This document shows, one piece after another, positions 8,418 to 17,205 of a stretch of DNA of 64,000 nt. The notes beneath the pieces were generated by a model. The model had not been told where the DNA came from. It searched no databases and was given only the letters and a program-made list of their open reading frames with translations. The first letter of the stretch is position 1, and each line of letters begins with the position of its first letter. This DNA is from Bacteroidota bacterium (GTDB lineage: Bacteria; Bacteroidota; Bacteroidia; Chitinophagales; LD1): assembly GCA_016722375.1 (NCBI GenBank), contig JADKJG010000003.1, positions 248,001-312,000 of the forward strand, written 5' to 3'. The position numbers were made by a program, and so were the translations under genes.

Positions 8418-8858
8418 ATGGGACAATTGGAACTTTTTACATTAGAGGAACAAAAGCGTATGCCCAGAAACCAGTACGAAGCTGTCGTTTATTTTATGTC
8501 CCATCTTGACATTGAGATGGTCAGCTCATTTTTGGATGATGAGAAAACCTATCAGGACTTTCAAAAATATCTTTTCATCAGTAAGTTGATTAAGGCTTTT
8601 GAACAGTTTGAAAAGGCGGGGGACAAAGTGTTGTCGCTACACAAAGGCAGTTGTGGAGGATGCAGTAAGGGTTGCAGCGGTTTTACTTTTTTAGGAAAGG
8701 AGGGACACTATATGGATGTTCTCTTTTTGGTGGAGGGAGAAGAAATCAAAGACATTTATGAATGTGCGAAATTCATCAATGATGAGGAGGTGCCGAATAA
8801 ACTCATCAGCGTAGATATAGACCCATTAATGTTCGGCGATGAGTATGCGCCGTTTTAG
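8418..8858 (+). CDS. Small Cys-cluster protein downstream of the helicase
   Basis: I do not recognise this 146-aa protein. It is mostly helical and acidic. A cysteine cluster, CGGCSKGC near residues 78-85, may bind zinc or another metal. There is no signal peptide or membrane segment. It lies 12 nt after the helicase stop and is probably co-transcribed with it; a role as accessory subunit is an inference from position only. Confidence 0.8.
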   Translation: MGQLELFTLEEQKRMPRNQYEAVVYFMSHLDIEMVSSFLDDEKTYQDFQKYLFISKLIKAFEQFEKAGDKVLSLHKGSCGGCSKGCSGFTFLGKEGHYMDVLFLVEGEEIKDIYECAKFINDEEVPNKLISVDIDPLMFGDEYAPF

Positions 8859-9113
8859 GTTCAAAACCTAATTCTTGCAAGAGTGACATTTGAATTCATC
8901 CGATTGGGCTTCGGGATGTAGATAAGCAGGAAGAGGTTAATTCGTGCCTCGCTTTTATTGTAGCACAAAACTAAATTATTTAAAAAGGACATTTTTGAAC
9001 AGCTAAAGATCGTGCTTTTGGTTTCTCTCAAATACATGACATTAAAACACACTTTCATACCGATTTATTCCGTTTTTCTGTTAATTAGCAGGATTTCGAT
9101 AAATATCCAGACT

Positions 9114-9385
9114 CATTCTGTCACAGAATGAGGCAAAACCGCGACAGAATGAGGCAAGTCCGTGACGGAATTAGGACAAGTCGCCACGAAATTAGGGAAG
9201 TCTGCGGCGGAAATACCTAAGTCCGTCGCAAAAACAGGGAAGTCCATCACGGAAATAGGGAAGTCTGCGACAGAAATAGCTATTTCTGTGATAGAAATAG
9301 GAAGTCCGCCACGGAAATAGGCAAGTCCACGACGAAAATAGGCAAGCCTGCCATGAAAATAGTACAGAATGATGTAGAAAAGTTC
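9114..9385. repeat. 21-bp-period tandem array A
   Basis: About 13 degenerate units average 21 bp; a 20/22 pair compensates so the phase is held, with one further 20-bp unit. Units share an AAGTCC start, a small dyad such as TCCGTGACGGA or TTTCTGTGATAGAAA, and a GAAATAGG end. The array lies between the convergent helicase operon and trigger factor gene. The neighbouring gene-free stretch 8859-9113 shows nothing else except TTCATCCGATTGGGCTT (8895-8911), which recurs with one change at 9497-9513 on the far side. There are no spacers, so this is not a CRISPR. Confidence 0.88.
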
Positions 9386-9515
9386 AGCCTCCTGAAGCTA
9401 TCTACTAAACTTGGTATGAGTTTTTAAAGCATTTATAAAGAATTATCGGGGCTTGGACTTGGGAGGATACAGGAATTAAAGAGCAGACTCTAATGCTTCA
9501 TCCGGTTGGGCTTGA

Positions 9516-9560
9516 ATAAAAACAAAGATGCCATCGCTACTAACGATGGCATCTTTGTTT
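9516..9560 (-). terminator. Intrinsic terminator of trigger factor gene
   Basis: A perfect 17-bp stem (AAACAAAGATGCCATCG at 9520-9536 pairing with 9544-9560) has a 7-nt loop and, read on the minus strand, is followed by TTTTTATTC. It begins 18 nt beyond the tig stop codon. Confidence 0.9.
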
Positions 9561-9577
9561 GTGAAAATGAAAAGAGC

Positions 9578-10948
9578 TTATTGCTCTTTATCCATCATAT
9601 CGCGGAATTCGCTGAAGGTAATCTCCTTGGTAGTGAGCACGGATTTTCCCTTAATGAAATCAATCACCTTGGCTTCTATCAGTTCGTCGCGGGTTTGAGA
9701 CACCACTTTCTTATCGCTCAATTGTTTTTGTACAAACTGCTCCACCCATTCGTCTCCCATGTTGGACATGCCGTAACCATATAGCCGATGGATGAGGTTA
9801 GTTCGTACGCGGTCGGCGACCTCTTCCGGAGTAATATTCAAGCCCTGTTCCTTTATAATTTTCCCCTGCATCAATTGCCAGCGCAGCGATTTGGCAAAAT
9901 CTGGATATTCTTTTTCAATCTGTTCGCGGGTCACATTTTCCTGATCGTTGGTTACATCGAGCCAGCGCAAGAGATAATCATCGGGCAAGGGAAATTCCAC
10001 ATGCTCCATCATCCCTTTGTATAAATCGTTGACCAGAATTTTGTCGCTGCTGCCATCAAGGTAGGCTTCCAGGTCGCCCTTGATTTGTTCCCTCATCTCG
10101 GCTTCGGACTTGATGCCATCCTCCCCATACACTTTCAAATAAAATTCTTCATTCAGTTCTGCTGGTTTGGAACGGGAGATGTTGTTCAGCGTCAATTTGA
10201 AACTGTCACCCACTTCTGAAAGTTTGCTGAGGTCGTTGATGTTCAACACGTTCTTCGCCATGCTTTCGCGATCGCGATCCATCAATTCAAAAGCGTTATA
10301 GACAATGCTTTCCTGTTTTTTAAGCAGTATGATTTTGCTTTTTGCATCCTCCGTCAGCAAGTCAGTCATGACCGTGGTGGTGGTATTGATACCACCGGGT
10401 TTCAGGTTGCCCTGTTCGTCTAGTTCTTCAACTGTGAAGGTGAGGATGTCTGTTTCGCCTACCACTTCGGGATATTCATAAGTAGCAAAGCGAGTGCGGA
10501 TGCGCATCACTTCGTCATCAATCATCTTTTCATCGGGAAGAATTTTGTACTTGGTGAATGAAGGCGAATTCTCGATGTAGGAAAGATCAATTTCCGGAGA
10601 AATAGAAACATCATATTCAAAGTCAATATCCTTCATTTCATTCACATCCAAGTGCAGGCTCTGATTAGGCGCTGGTATTGGAGACACCAGAGTATGGATT
10701 TGGTTGTCGCGAATATAGTTTTCGATTACTTCGCGAAGCTGCTTATCTATCTCTTCATAGAAAACAGAGTTGCCGTACTTTTTCTTAACGATTTCGATCG
10801 GCACCATTCCGGGGCGGAAGCCTTTGATGTCCACCTGTTTAGTAAGCGCTTTGATTTGCTTCTTTATCTGGGGCTCATAATCTTCTTTTTTGAGATTGAC
10901 CTTGACCCGCGTGTGAAGTTTGTCAATTTTTTCTTCTGTAATAATCAT
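9578..10948 (-). CDS. tig: Trigger factor, ribosome-associated chaperone
   Basis: Trigger factor binds the ribosomal exit tunnel and shields nascent chains. The N-terminal domain carries the ribosome-docking signature as GFRPGMVPIEIVKKKYG (family form GFRxGxxP). A diverged middle domain and a long helical C-terminal cradle follow. The frame extends upstream to 11017, but MIITEEKIDKLHTRVKV at 10948 is the natural start, giving 456 aa; the extra N-terminal residues have no family counterpart. It is monocistronic, with its own terminator, and follows a tRNA-Leu gene on the same strand. Confidence 0.95.
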   Translation of the reverse strand: MIITEEKIDKLHTRVKVNLKKEDYEPQIKKQIKALTKQVDIKGFRPGMVPIEIVKKKYGNSVFYEEIDKQLREVIENYIRDNQIHTLVSPIPAPNQSLHLDVNEMKDIDFEYDVSISPEIDLSYIENSPSFTKYKILPDEKMIDDEVMRIRTRFATYEYPEVVGETDILTFTVEELDEQGNLKPGGINTTTTVMTDLLTEDAKSKIILLKKQESIVYNAFELMDRDRESMAKNVLNINDLSKLSEVGDSFKLTLNNISRSKPAELNEEFYLKVYGEDGIKSEAEMREQIKGDLEAYLDGSSDKILVNDLYKGMMEHVEFPLPDDYLLRWLDVTNDQENVTREQIEKEYPDFAKSLRWQLMQGKIIKEQGLNITPEEVADRVRTNLIHRLYGYGMSNMGDEWVEQFVQKQLSDKKVVSQTRDELIEAKVIDFIKGKSVLTTKEITFSEFRDMMDKEQ

Positions 10949-11039
10949 AATTGCTGGTTTGATAGTTGGCAGATGGCGGTTCTCAGTAGGAGACTGGTCT
11001 TTGCTGTGAACCGCCAACGGCTAACCGTTATCTGTGTAG

Positions 11040-11121
11040 TGCGGGCGGAGGGACTTGAACCCCCATGCCTTGCGGCGCCAGATCCTAAGTCTGGTATGTC
11101 TGCCAATTTCACCACGCCCGC
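11040..11121 (-). tRNA. tRNA-Leu (UAG anticodon)
   Basis: On the minus strand the sequence folds as a tRNA with a long variable arm: acceptor GCGGGCG pairs with CGCCCGC, the anticodon stem CCAGA/TCTGG encloses the loop CTTAGGA (anticodon TAG), and the T arm contains GGTTCAAGTCC. The long variable arm fits leucine. CCA is not encoded. Confidence 0.97.
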
Positions 11122-11206
11122 ATATTTTAAAGAACAGCCTTTTGAAAAAGGAGCGCAAAATTAATAAAACAAGAGACAAATTAGAGTGCTAAAGCATAAA
11201 AGCGAA

Positions 11207-12088
11207 TTAAACAGCCACTTCGGCGGCAATATGAGGGTGTGGGTTATAGTCCATCAGTTTAAAATCTTCGTACTTAAAGCTAAAGATGTCGGTTACCTCC
11301 GGATGAATAATCATCTTGGGCAGGGGTCGTAAATCGCGAGTCAATTGAAGTTTCGCCTGTTCTATATGGTTAGAATATAAATGTACATCACCGAAGGTAT
11401 GCACGAAATCACCCAAACCAAGACCACATACCTGCGCGACCATCATGGTGAGGAGGGCATAGGAAGCGATATTGAAGGGCACACCGAGAAAAACATCGGC
11501 GCTGCGCTGATAAAGCTGACAACTGAGTTTTCCGTCCAGCACATAAAACTGAAACATGGTATGGCAGGGCGGCAGGGCCATCTCTTCTATATAAGGAACA
11601 TTCCACGCGCTGACAATCAGCCTGCGAGAGTTGGGGTTCTTTTTTATTTGTTCTATTAGGGTGCTGATCTGATCTACCGATTTTCCGTCGGGTGCCGGCC
11701 AACTTCTCCATTGATAGCCATAGACTGGCCCCAAGTCGCCCCATTTTTTCGCAAAGTCATCTTCGGTGGCTACTCGCTGCGCAAATGTTTTGATGTCTTC
11801 TCCGCCAAATTCAGTACTCTTTTTATACTTCTCGTAAGGCCAATCGTTCCAAATACGCACACCGTTTTGACAGAGATATTGAATGTTCTTATCGCCTTTT
11901 AGGAACCAGAGCAATTCTTGTATGATGGCTTTGGTAAAGAGTTTCTTGGTGGTGAGCAGAGGGAATCCATCTTCGAGGTTGAACCGCATCTGATAACCAA
12001 AAACACTATGCGTCCCTACGCCCGTCCGGTCGTCTTTCCAAACTCCCGTATTTAGAATATGGCGGAGTAAATCGTGATACTGTTTCAT
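11207..12088 (-). CDS. thyA: Thymidylate synthase
   Basis: Converts dUMP to dTMP using methylenetetrahydrofolate. All core motifs are present: DDRTGVGTHSVFG at the N-terminus, RRLIVSAWN, the catalytic Cys in LPPCHT, QRSADVFLGVPFNIASY and GDVHLYSNH. At 293 aa it is longer than the 264-aa E. coli enzyme because of an insertion around residues 88-115, as in the long ThyA forms. It starts at MKQYHDLLRHIL. No folate gene is adjacent. Confidence 0.97.
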   Translation of the reverse strand: MKQYHDLLRHILNTGVWKDDRTGVGTHSVFGYQMRFNLEDGFPLLTTKKLFTKAIIQELLWFLKGDKNIQYLCQNGVRIWNDWPYEKYKKSTEFGGEDIKTFAQRVATEDDFAKKWGDLGPVYGYQWRSWPAPDGKSVDQISTLIEQIKKNPNSRRLIVSAWNVPYIEEMALPPCHTMFQFYVLDGKLSCQLYQRSADVFLGVPFNIASYALLTMMVAQVCGLGLGDFVHTFGDVHLYSNHIEQAKLQLTRDLRPLPKMIIHPEVTDIFSFKYEDFKLMDYNPHPHIAAEVAV

Positions 12089-12265
12089 CGCCGCAAAGGT
12101 AAAAAGTAACGGAATTATAAAGTGAATATCATGGGGGTTGTTTTGGGTTATCCTTTCAGAAACTAAAAGGATAGTTATAGAAACTCCAAGCGTGCTTTAT
12201 CCATTTATGCGACAAAGAGTTTGTTCTTAGTGCCTAAGTGATAAATTGCACTTTAAACCGAAATA

Positions 12266-13282
12266 TTGAAGCTCACCGATTCCATTTCATTCATTTCCAA
12301 GCTCAGTCCCGGCAAGGTTTTCAATGCCTCTTCCGTCATTAGCTCCTACTATTTAGCCAAATGGATGAAGCGACCTATACAATGGGGGATGCCATTCAAT
12401 GTTTCCATAGAACCAACCACGAATTGCAATCTCGGCTGCCCCGAATGTCCCAGCGGACTGAAATCTTTTACCCGCCCCACAGGAAATCTCGATTACGATT
12501 TTTATAAAAGAACCTTAGATGAAATCGGCGATAAACTGATTTATCTCTATTTCTATTTTCAGGGAGAGCCGTATATGCACCCCCACTTTCTTGATCTGGT
12601 GAAGTCGGCATCAGAAAAGAACATTTATACTGTCACTTCTACCAACGCTCATTTTCTAACGGAACGAAAAGCAAAAGAAACGATTGAATCCGGCTTGGAC
12701 CGCATACTGATTTCTATTGACGGCACCACACAGGAAACCTATGAACAATACCGAATTGGCGGTAGCCTTCAAAAAGTAATAGACGGAACCAAAGCGCTGG
12801 TGAAAGCCAAACGGGAAATGAAATCAAAAACACCTCATATTGTGTTTCAGTTTCTCGTAGTCAAGCCGAATGAACATCAGATTGAGGAGGTGAAGAAACT
12901 TGCCAAGGAGATAGGTGTAGATGACGTGAAACTCAAAACTGCTCAGGTGTATGATTATGAAAAGGGGAATGAACTCATCCCGACGATTGAAAAATATTCC
13001 CGTTATAAAAAAGCAGGGGACGGCTCCTATAAAATAAAGAATGAATTGCTGAATCACTGCTGGAAGCTATGGCATAGTTGCGTCATCACCTGGGATGGCC
13101 GCATCGTTCCTTGTTGCTTCGACAAAGATGCGCAGCATCAACTGGGAGATTTGAATACGAAAACCTTTTCCGAAATCTGGCGCAGCGATTTGTATCGCTC
13201 CTTCCGTTCCCGTATTCTTCAATCCAGAAAGGAAATAGATATCTGTACTAATTGCAGCGAAGGTACGCGGGTGTGGGCTTAA
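12266..13282 (+). CDS. Radical SAM/SPASM domain protein
   Basis: Radical SAM enzyme, 338 aa. The cluster motif is CNLGCPECP (residues 53-61, CxxxCxxC). The C-terminal SPASM-type region supplies further cysteines in HCWKLWHSCVITWDGRIVPCC and ICTNC for auxiliary iron-sulfur clusters. Such proteins modify peptides or small molecules; the substrate is unknown and no precursor peptide gene is visible nearby. The frame starts with TTG at 12266 and no ATG is available, so the N-terminus is uncertain. The gene is divergent from thyA across a 177-bp gap in which I see no clear promoter. Confidence 0.9.
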   Translation: MKLTDSISFISKLSPGKVFNASSVISSYYLAKWMKRPIQWGMPFNVSIEPTTNCNLGCPECPSGLKSFTRPTGNLDYDFYKRTLDEIGDKLIYLYFYFQGEPYMHPHFLDLVKSASEKNIYTVTSTNAHFLTERKAKETIESGLDRILISIDGTTQETYEQYRIGGSLQKVIDGTKALVKAKREMKSKTPHIVFQFLVVKPNEHQIEEVKKLAKEIGVDDVKLKTAQVYDYEKGNELIPTIEKYSRYKKAGDGSYKIKNELLNHCWKLWHSCVITWDGRIVPCCFDKDAQHQLGDLNTKTFSEIWRSDLYRSFRSRILQSRKEIDICTNCSEGTRVWA

Positions 13283-13454
13283 AGTTTATGGAAGTTAAGA
13301 TATTGAATTCGACACCAAATGACTTCGATGAAAAAAGAGTGTTCGTCCAATTTTCTCAAGGCCGGTTGAGTATTTTATCTCAGAATGTTCTTTACCAAGC
13401 GGAGTAGCTCTAATATCGTAATGAAATCAACACGAAAGGTCAATCATATTATTC

Positions 13455-13462
13455 TATTTTTG
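13455..13462 (+). promoter_or_regulatory. -7 element upstream of the DUF5686 gene
   Basis: TATTTTTG matches TAnnTTTG and lies 15 nt before the ATG at 13478. I found no TTTG at the expected -33 position, so support is partial. The rest of 13283-13454 holds nothing recognisable. Confidence 0.4.
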
Positions 13463-13477
13463 CGCCGTTTTTGAATA

Positions 13478-16018
13478 ATGATTTTTCGACGCACGCTATT
13501 TATTTTCTTTGGAATCTTTGTGCTCACTAAGGGCTTAACTGCTCAGGTACGTACCCGCACGCTGACTGAAGTTCGCGGAAACGTGATAGATAATGCTACT
13601 AAAGAGCCTCTGTCCTTTGTCAATATCAGGATAAAAGGTAGTGCAAAAAGTACTTTAACGGACGATAACGGAGAATTCTATATTAGTTCTAGTGAAACAT
13701 TTGATTCCATCATATTTTCGTATCTAGGCTACCGGAGCATTACCTTACCTATAAAGCCAAAACTACAACAGCGACTTCACGTCAAAATGAGCAGTGAAGA
13801 CCTGAAACTGGCAGAGATTACCGTAAAGGCGAGGAAAAGATATAAGCGTGTAATAGACACTGCAGCGATGTTCGTCTTTCACCGGGTGCTAGAAAATAAA
13901 GAACTCAACAATAGTAAAAACGTATCCAGCTATAGTTACGATTCCTATGATAAACTACAGTTGTCATTGCTCAATCCCAAACCCGGGCTGATTAATTTTT
14001 CTATTCTCAAGCCGTTCAGGTTTGTATTTGACAACAAAGACACGACCGAGGGAGGAAATGTTTTCGTCCCGATTATTCTGAATGAGAAATTAAGCAAGGT
14101 ATATTATCAGAAGTCGCCACCCAAAACAAAACAATATGTCATTGCGCAGGAAACAGGAGGTATAGATAATTCCTCCTTGATGAAATTGGTGAGCTACTAC
14201 TCCATGGGAATCAATGTCTATGATAATTTGTATGTCATTTCCACCGTGTCGTTTGTTTCTCCATTTTCTTCCGGAGCCAGTTTGATCTATCGTTATTATC
14301 TGACCGACACCGCAGAGATAGAAGGGCGGGTTTCATACAAACTTTATTTTACCGGGAAAGTTCGGGAAGACCAGGCTTTGAAAGGATATGCTTGGGTAGA
14401 TTCTGCCACTTGGGCGATTCAGGCAATTGATTTTCGACCTAATGAAAAATCGAACATCAACTTCATCAATGACTATACCATCCGACAGGATTATAAATTA
14501 ATTGATGATAAATATTGGATGCTGAAGAGAGAAGAAATGATTACGGCTCTCGCCTTGCTAAAGGGCAAGAATAGAACTTCCATGCTCGCCACCATAACTC
14601 AAAACAGGAAAAATATCGAGGTGAATGGATTATTTCCTGATTCTGTTTTTGCAGGACCAGAAACAGTCATCGTCGCATCAGATTCCTGGCGGAAGACTCG
14701 GGACTATTGGGATTCTCTTCGATTTGAGCCTTTAACAAACTCGGAAAAACAAGTACATCATATTACCGATACCGCCAAGTCCATTCCGGCGTATAAGGCA
14801 ATTGACTGGAGCACCAGACTACTGACCGCCGGATATGCAGGAGCAGGCCCCGTCAACATTGGGCGGTTGGTCAATTTTGTCAGCCGGAATAGCATTGAGG
14901 GTTGGCGACTCCGCTTTGGCTTTGAAACCAACATTAGGTTCAAAAAAGATGGGAATCCGGTTCGGGCTTTCCTTAGAAGATTTTATTTCAGCTCCTATGT
15001 GGCTTATGGATTTAAAGACAAGGAAGTGAAATATGAAGCCCTGACGCGAATTAATCTGGCTAGGAAGAATGACAATTGGAATTCGTTAGAACTGAAATAC
15101 CGCTATGACATTCGTGTTCCGGGAATGGATGAAAGCCAAACCGTATTGACCTTTGACAACATCTTCACGCTGCTCAGTGGCCGCCGGCTCAGCAAGGTGA
15201 TGAAGGTGCGCGAAGCAAGTATCACTTATGATAGAGAGTGGTTTCGTGGGTTTTCTACCATCTCGACCTTGAGTGAAAAAACATTTTACGAAGTTCCGGA
15301 AGTATTTCCATTTACGCATCAGACACCAGAAGGACTTCAGCGATTTTCTAATTTTCATGTCACTGAATTTCAAACTGATTTCAGGTATTCAAACATGGAT
15401 CAGTATTATGCGCGTGTTTTCTACCGCTATTTTCAAATCACCCGCTTTCCGGTGTTTGTAGTGAGATATGCTGCCGGAATTGTGCACATGCCCGACAAGC
15501 GATATACTTATCACAACGTGCATCTCACCATCAGCCAGCGCCTTTCTTCACCGGTCGGACATACCATTTATCTTTTTCGGGCAGGAAAGATTTTTGGAAA
15601 GGCTCCCTTCACAAGCACTTACCTGACTCAAGGAAATTTAGGTCTTTTATTAGATCGCTTCAACTATAACTTGTTGGGCGAATTTGAATTTGTGAGTGAC
15701 CAATATGCTTCGCTTTGGGTAGAACATCACTTTGATGGTTTCTTTTTTAATAAGATTCCGGGCTTCAACAAGTTAAGGCTTCGCGAGGTTATTTTTGTGA
15801 AATCCTTGATTGGAAGTTTTAACCGGAATAATTCAGATGTGCTGACCGTTCCAAGTGAATTGAGAGCTCCGGGCCCTAAGCCATATCTAGAGGGAGGCTT
15901 CGGAATCGAAAATATATTATACATCTTCCGTGTGGACTTTATCTGGCGATTAACTTATCGCAACCAAATAGGCGCACCGAACTGGGGAGTTAAGATAGCG
16001 ATGAGATTGCAGTTGTAA
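13478..16018 (+). CDS. DUF5686/carboxypeptidase-like regulatory domain outer-membrane protein
   Basis: An 846-aa exported protein. A signal peptide (to about residue 22, LTAQ) is followed by a carboxypeptidase D regulatory-like beta-sandwich (residues 30-110, VRGNVIDNATKEPLSFVNI and DDNGEFYI), as in SusC/TonB-dependent proteins. A long region typical of DUF5686 comes next, and the last 350 residues look like an outer-membrane beta barrel with a final aromatic strand. There is no TonB plug, so it is not a classical receptor. The function of the family is unknown. The gene is intact and probably monocistronic. Confidence 0.88.
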   Translation: MIFRRTLFIFFGIFVLTKGLTAQVRTRTLTEVRGNVIDNATKEPLSFVNIRIKGSAKSTLTDDNGEFYISSSETFDSIIFSYLGYRSITLPIKPKLQQRLHVKMSSEDLKLAEITVKARKRYKRVIDTAAMFVFHRVLENKELNNSKNVSSYSYDSYDKLQLSLLNPKPGLINFSILKPFRFVFDNKDTTEGGNVFVPIILNEKLSKVYYQKSPPKTKQYVIAQETGGIDNSSLMKLVSYYSMGINVYDNLYVISTVSFVSPFSSGASLIYRYYLTDTAEIEGRVSYKLYFTGKVREDQALKGYAWVDSATWAIQAIDFRPNEKSNINFINDYTIRQDYKLIDDKYWMLKREEMITALALLKGKNRTSMLATITQNRKNIEVNGLFPDSVFAGPETVIVASDSWRKTRDYWDSLRFEPLTNSEKQVHHITDTAKSIPAYKAIDWSTRLLTAGYAGAGPVNIGRLVNFVSRNSIEGWRLRFGFETNIRFKKDGNPVRAFLRRFYFSSYVAYGFKDKEVKYEALTRINLARKNDNWNSLELKYRYDIRVPGMDESQTVLTFDNIFTLLSGRRLSKVMKVREASITYDREWFRGFSTISTLSEKTFYEVPEVFPFTHQTPEGLQRFSNFHVTEFQTDFRYSNMDQYYARVFYRYFQITRFPVFVVRYAAGIVHMPDKRYTYHNVHLTISQRLSSPVGHTIYLFRAGKIFGKAPFTSTYLTQGNLGLLLDRFNYNLLGEFEFVSDQYASLWVEHHFDGFFFNKIPGFNKLRLREVIFVKSLIGSFNRNNSDVLTVPSELRAPGPKPYLEGGFGIENILYIFRVDFIWRLTYRNQIGAPNWGVKIAMRLQL

Positions 16019-16031
16019 ATTTGTCAGCGGC

Positions 16032-16060
16032 TTTGTTCTGTTAGCTAAATTTTATTTTTG
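16032..16060 (+). promoter_or_regulatory. Promoter of nadK
   Basis: TTTG (16032-16035), 17 nt, then TATTTTTG (16053-16060) fits the Bacteroidota housekeeping promoter exactly. The nadK ATG follows 16 nt later. Confidence 0.65.
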
Positions 16061-16076
16061 TTCAATAAATGATTCT

Positions 16077-16955
16077 ATGATTGCCATTTATGGAAAGACA
16101 TTCCAACCGTCCAACGCTGGTTTCGCACAGAACATGTTTGATTGCCTTGATAGAAAGGGGATGAAGTATATTGTAGAAAGAAAATTTCTGCAACTGCTTA
16201 AAAACGAGATTAACCTAAAAGTTAAATGTGAGGATTTTGAAAAGCCGGATGATATTAAGTCTGCAACGGATATGGTCTTCAGCATTGGTGGTGATGGCAC
16301 GATTTTAGACACCGTAGTTTGGATTAAAGAGTCTGAAATTCCTGTTTTAGGAATCAACTTTGGCCGCATGGGCTTCCTTGCCAGCATAGGCAAAGATCAT
16401 ATCGATGCCGCGATAGATGCAGTAGAGAAGGGAACATTTTGGATTGATAAGCGAAGTATGTTAGAGTTGCAATGCAGCAAGCCGCTGTTTGCCAATAACT
16501 TTGCACTAAATGATATGGCCATTCAACGACGCGACCATTCGAGTATGATTACCGTAACGGTACGTATGAACGGTGAACTGCTTAATACCTATTGGGCAGA
16601 CGGATTGATTGTCGCCACCCCCACCGGTTCCACCGGATACTCTCTAAGTTGCGGCGGACCAATATTATATCCGGGTTCCGGCAATTTCGTTATTACTCCG
16701 GTTGCCCCACACAACCTCAATGTCCGACCAATCGTAGTGATTGATAATTCCATCCTAACCTTTGAAGTGGCGGGTCGGGGAGACAGTTTTCTATGTACAC
16801 TCGACTCTCGTTTCCGTTCCATAGATTCCTCCTATCAATTGACGGTTCAAAAGGCGAAATTCAATGCGCACATTGTTCGCCTTGGCGGTCAAAGTTTCCT
16901 TTCCACCCTAAAGGAAAAACTGAATTGGGGCACAGATCGAGAAACTAATAAATAG
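16077..16955 (+). CDS. nadK: NAD kinase
   Basis: Phosphorylates NAD to NADP with ATP. The protein, 292 aa, has the GGDGT motif (SIGGDGTILDTV), the conserved NDMAI segment and the Gly-rich TPTGSTGYSLSCGGPI loop that completes the active site. The start is MIAIYGKTFQPSN, a typical Bacteroidota NadK beginning. A short gap separates it from a palindromic repeat. Confidence 0.97.
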   Translation: MIAIYGKTFQPSNAGFAQNMFDCLDRKGMKYIVERKFLQLLKNEINLKVKCEDFEKPDDIKSATDMVFSIGGDGTILDTVVWIKESEIPVLGINFGRMGFLASIGKDHIDAAIDAVEKGTFWIDKRSMLELQCSKPLFANNFALNDMAIQRRDHSSMITVTVRMNGELLNTYWADGLIVATPTGSTGYSLSCGGPILYPGSGNFVITPVAPHNLNVRPIVVIDNSILTFEVAGRGDSFLCTLDSRFRSIDSSYQLTVQKAKFNAHIVRLGGQSFLSTLKEKLNWGTDRETNK

Positions 16956-16994
16956 ATAAGGCTCCTGATTCATAGCTAAAGCCAATTTTTCATA

Positions 16995-17053
16995 AGCCTA
17001 TGGTCACCATAGGCTGAAGCGTGGTGTTATAACTCCGCCATTCATGGCGGAGT
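16995..17053. repeat. Twin palindromic (REP-like) repeat
   Basis: Two hairpins lie side by side: a perfect dyad AGCCTATGGT, C, ACCATAGGCT at 16995-17015, and ACTCCGCCA, TTCA, TGGCGGAGT at 17032-17053. A further stretch, GTGGCTGGCTTTAGCCAC, follows at about 17070-17087. The group lies between the convergent nadK gene and the DUF5777 pseudogene. Confidence 0.65.
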
Positions 17054-17205
17054 AGTGTGTGCGAAAGGTGGCTGGCTTTAGCCACAGATTATCATGTTTC
17101 GAATATTTATTGGCATAGTCTACACCCAGCGGGTGAATTTTGCAGAGAGGGAAATCGAACGCCTAAATTCAAACCAGAATAATAGCGGGAGTCTTACGAC
17201 CCGTG

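Noticed and set aside
11040..11121. tRNA-Leu as an integration site
   Set aside because: No integrase and no duplicated tRNA 3' end were found nearby.
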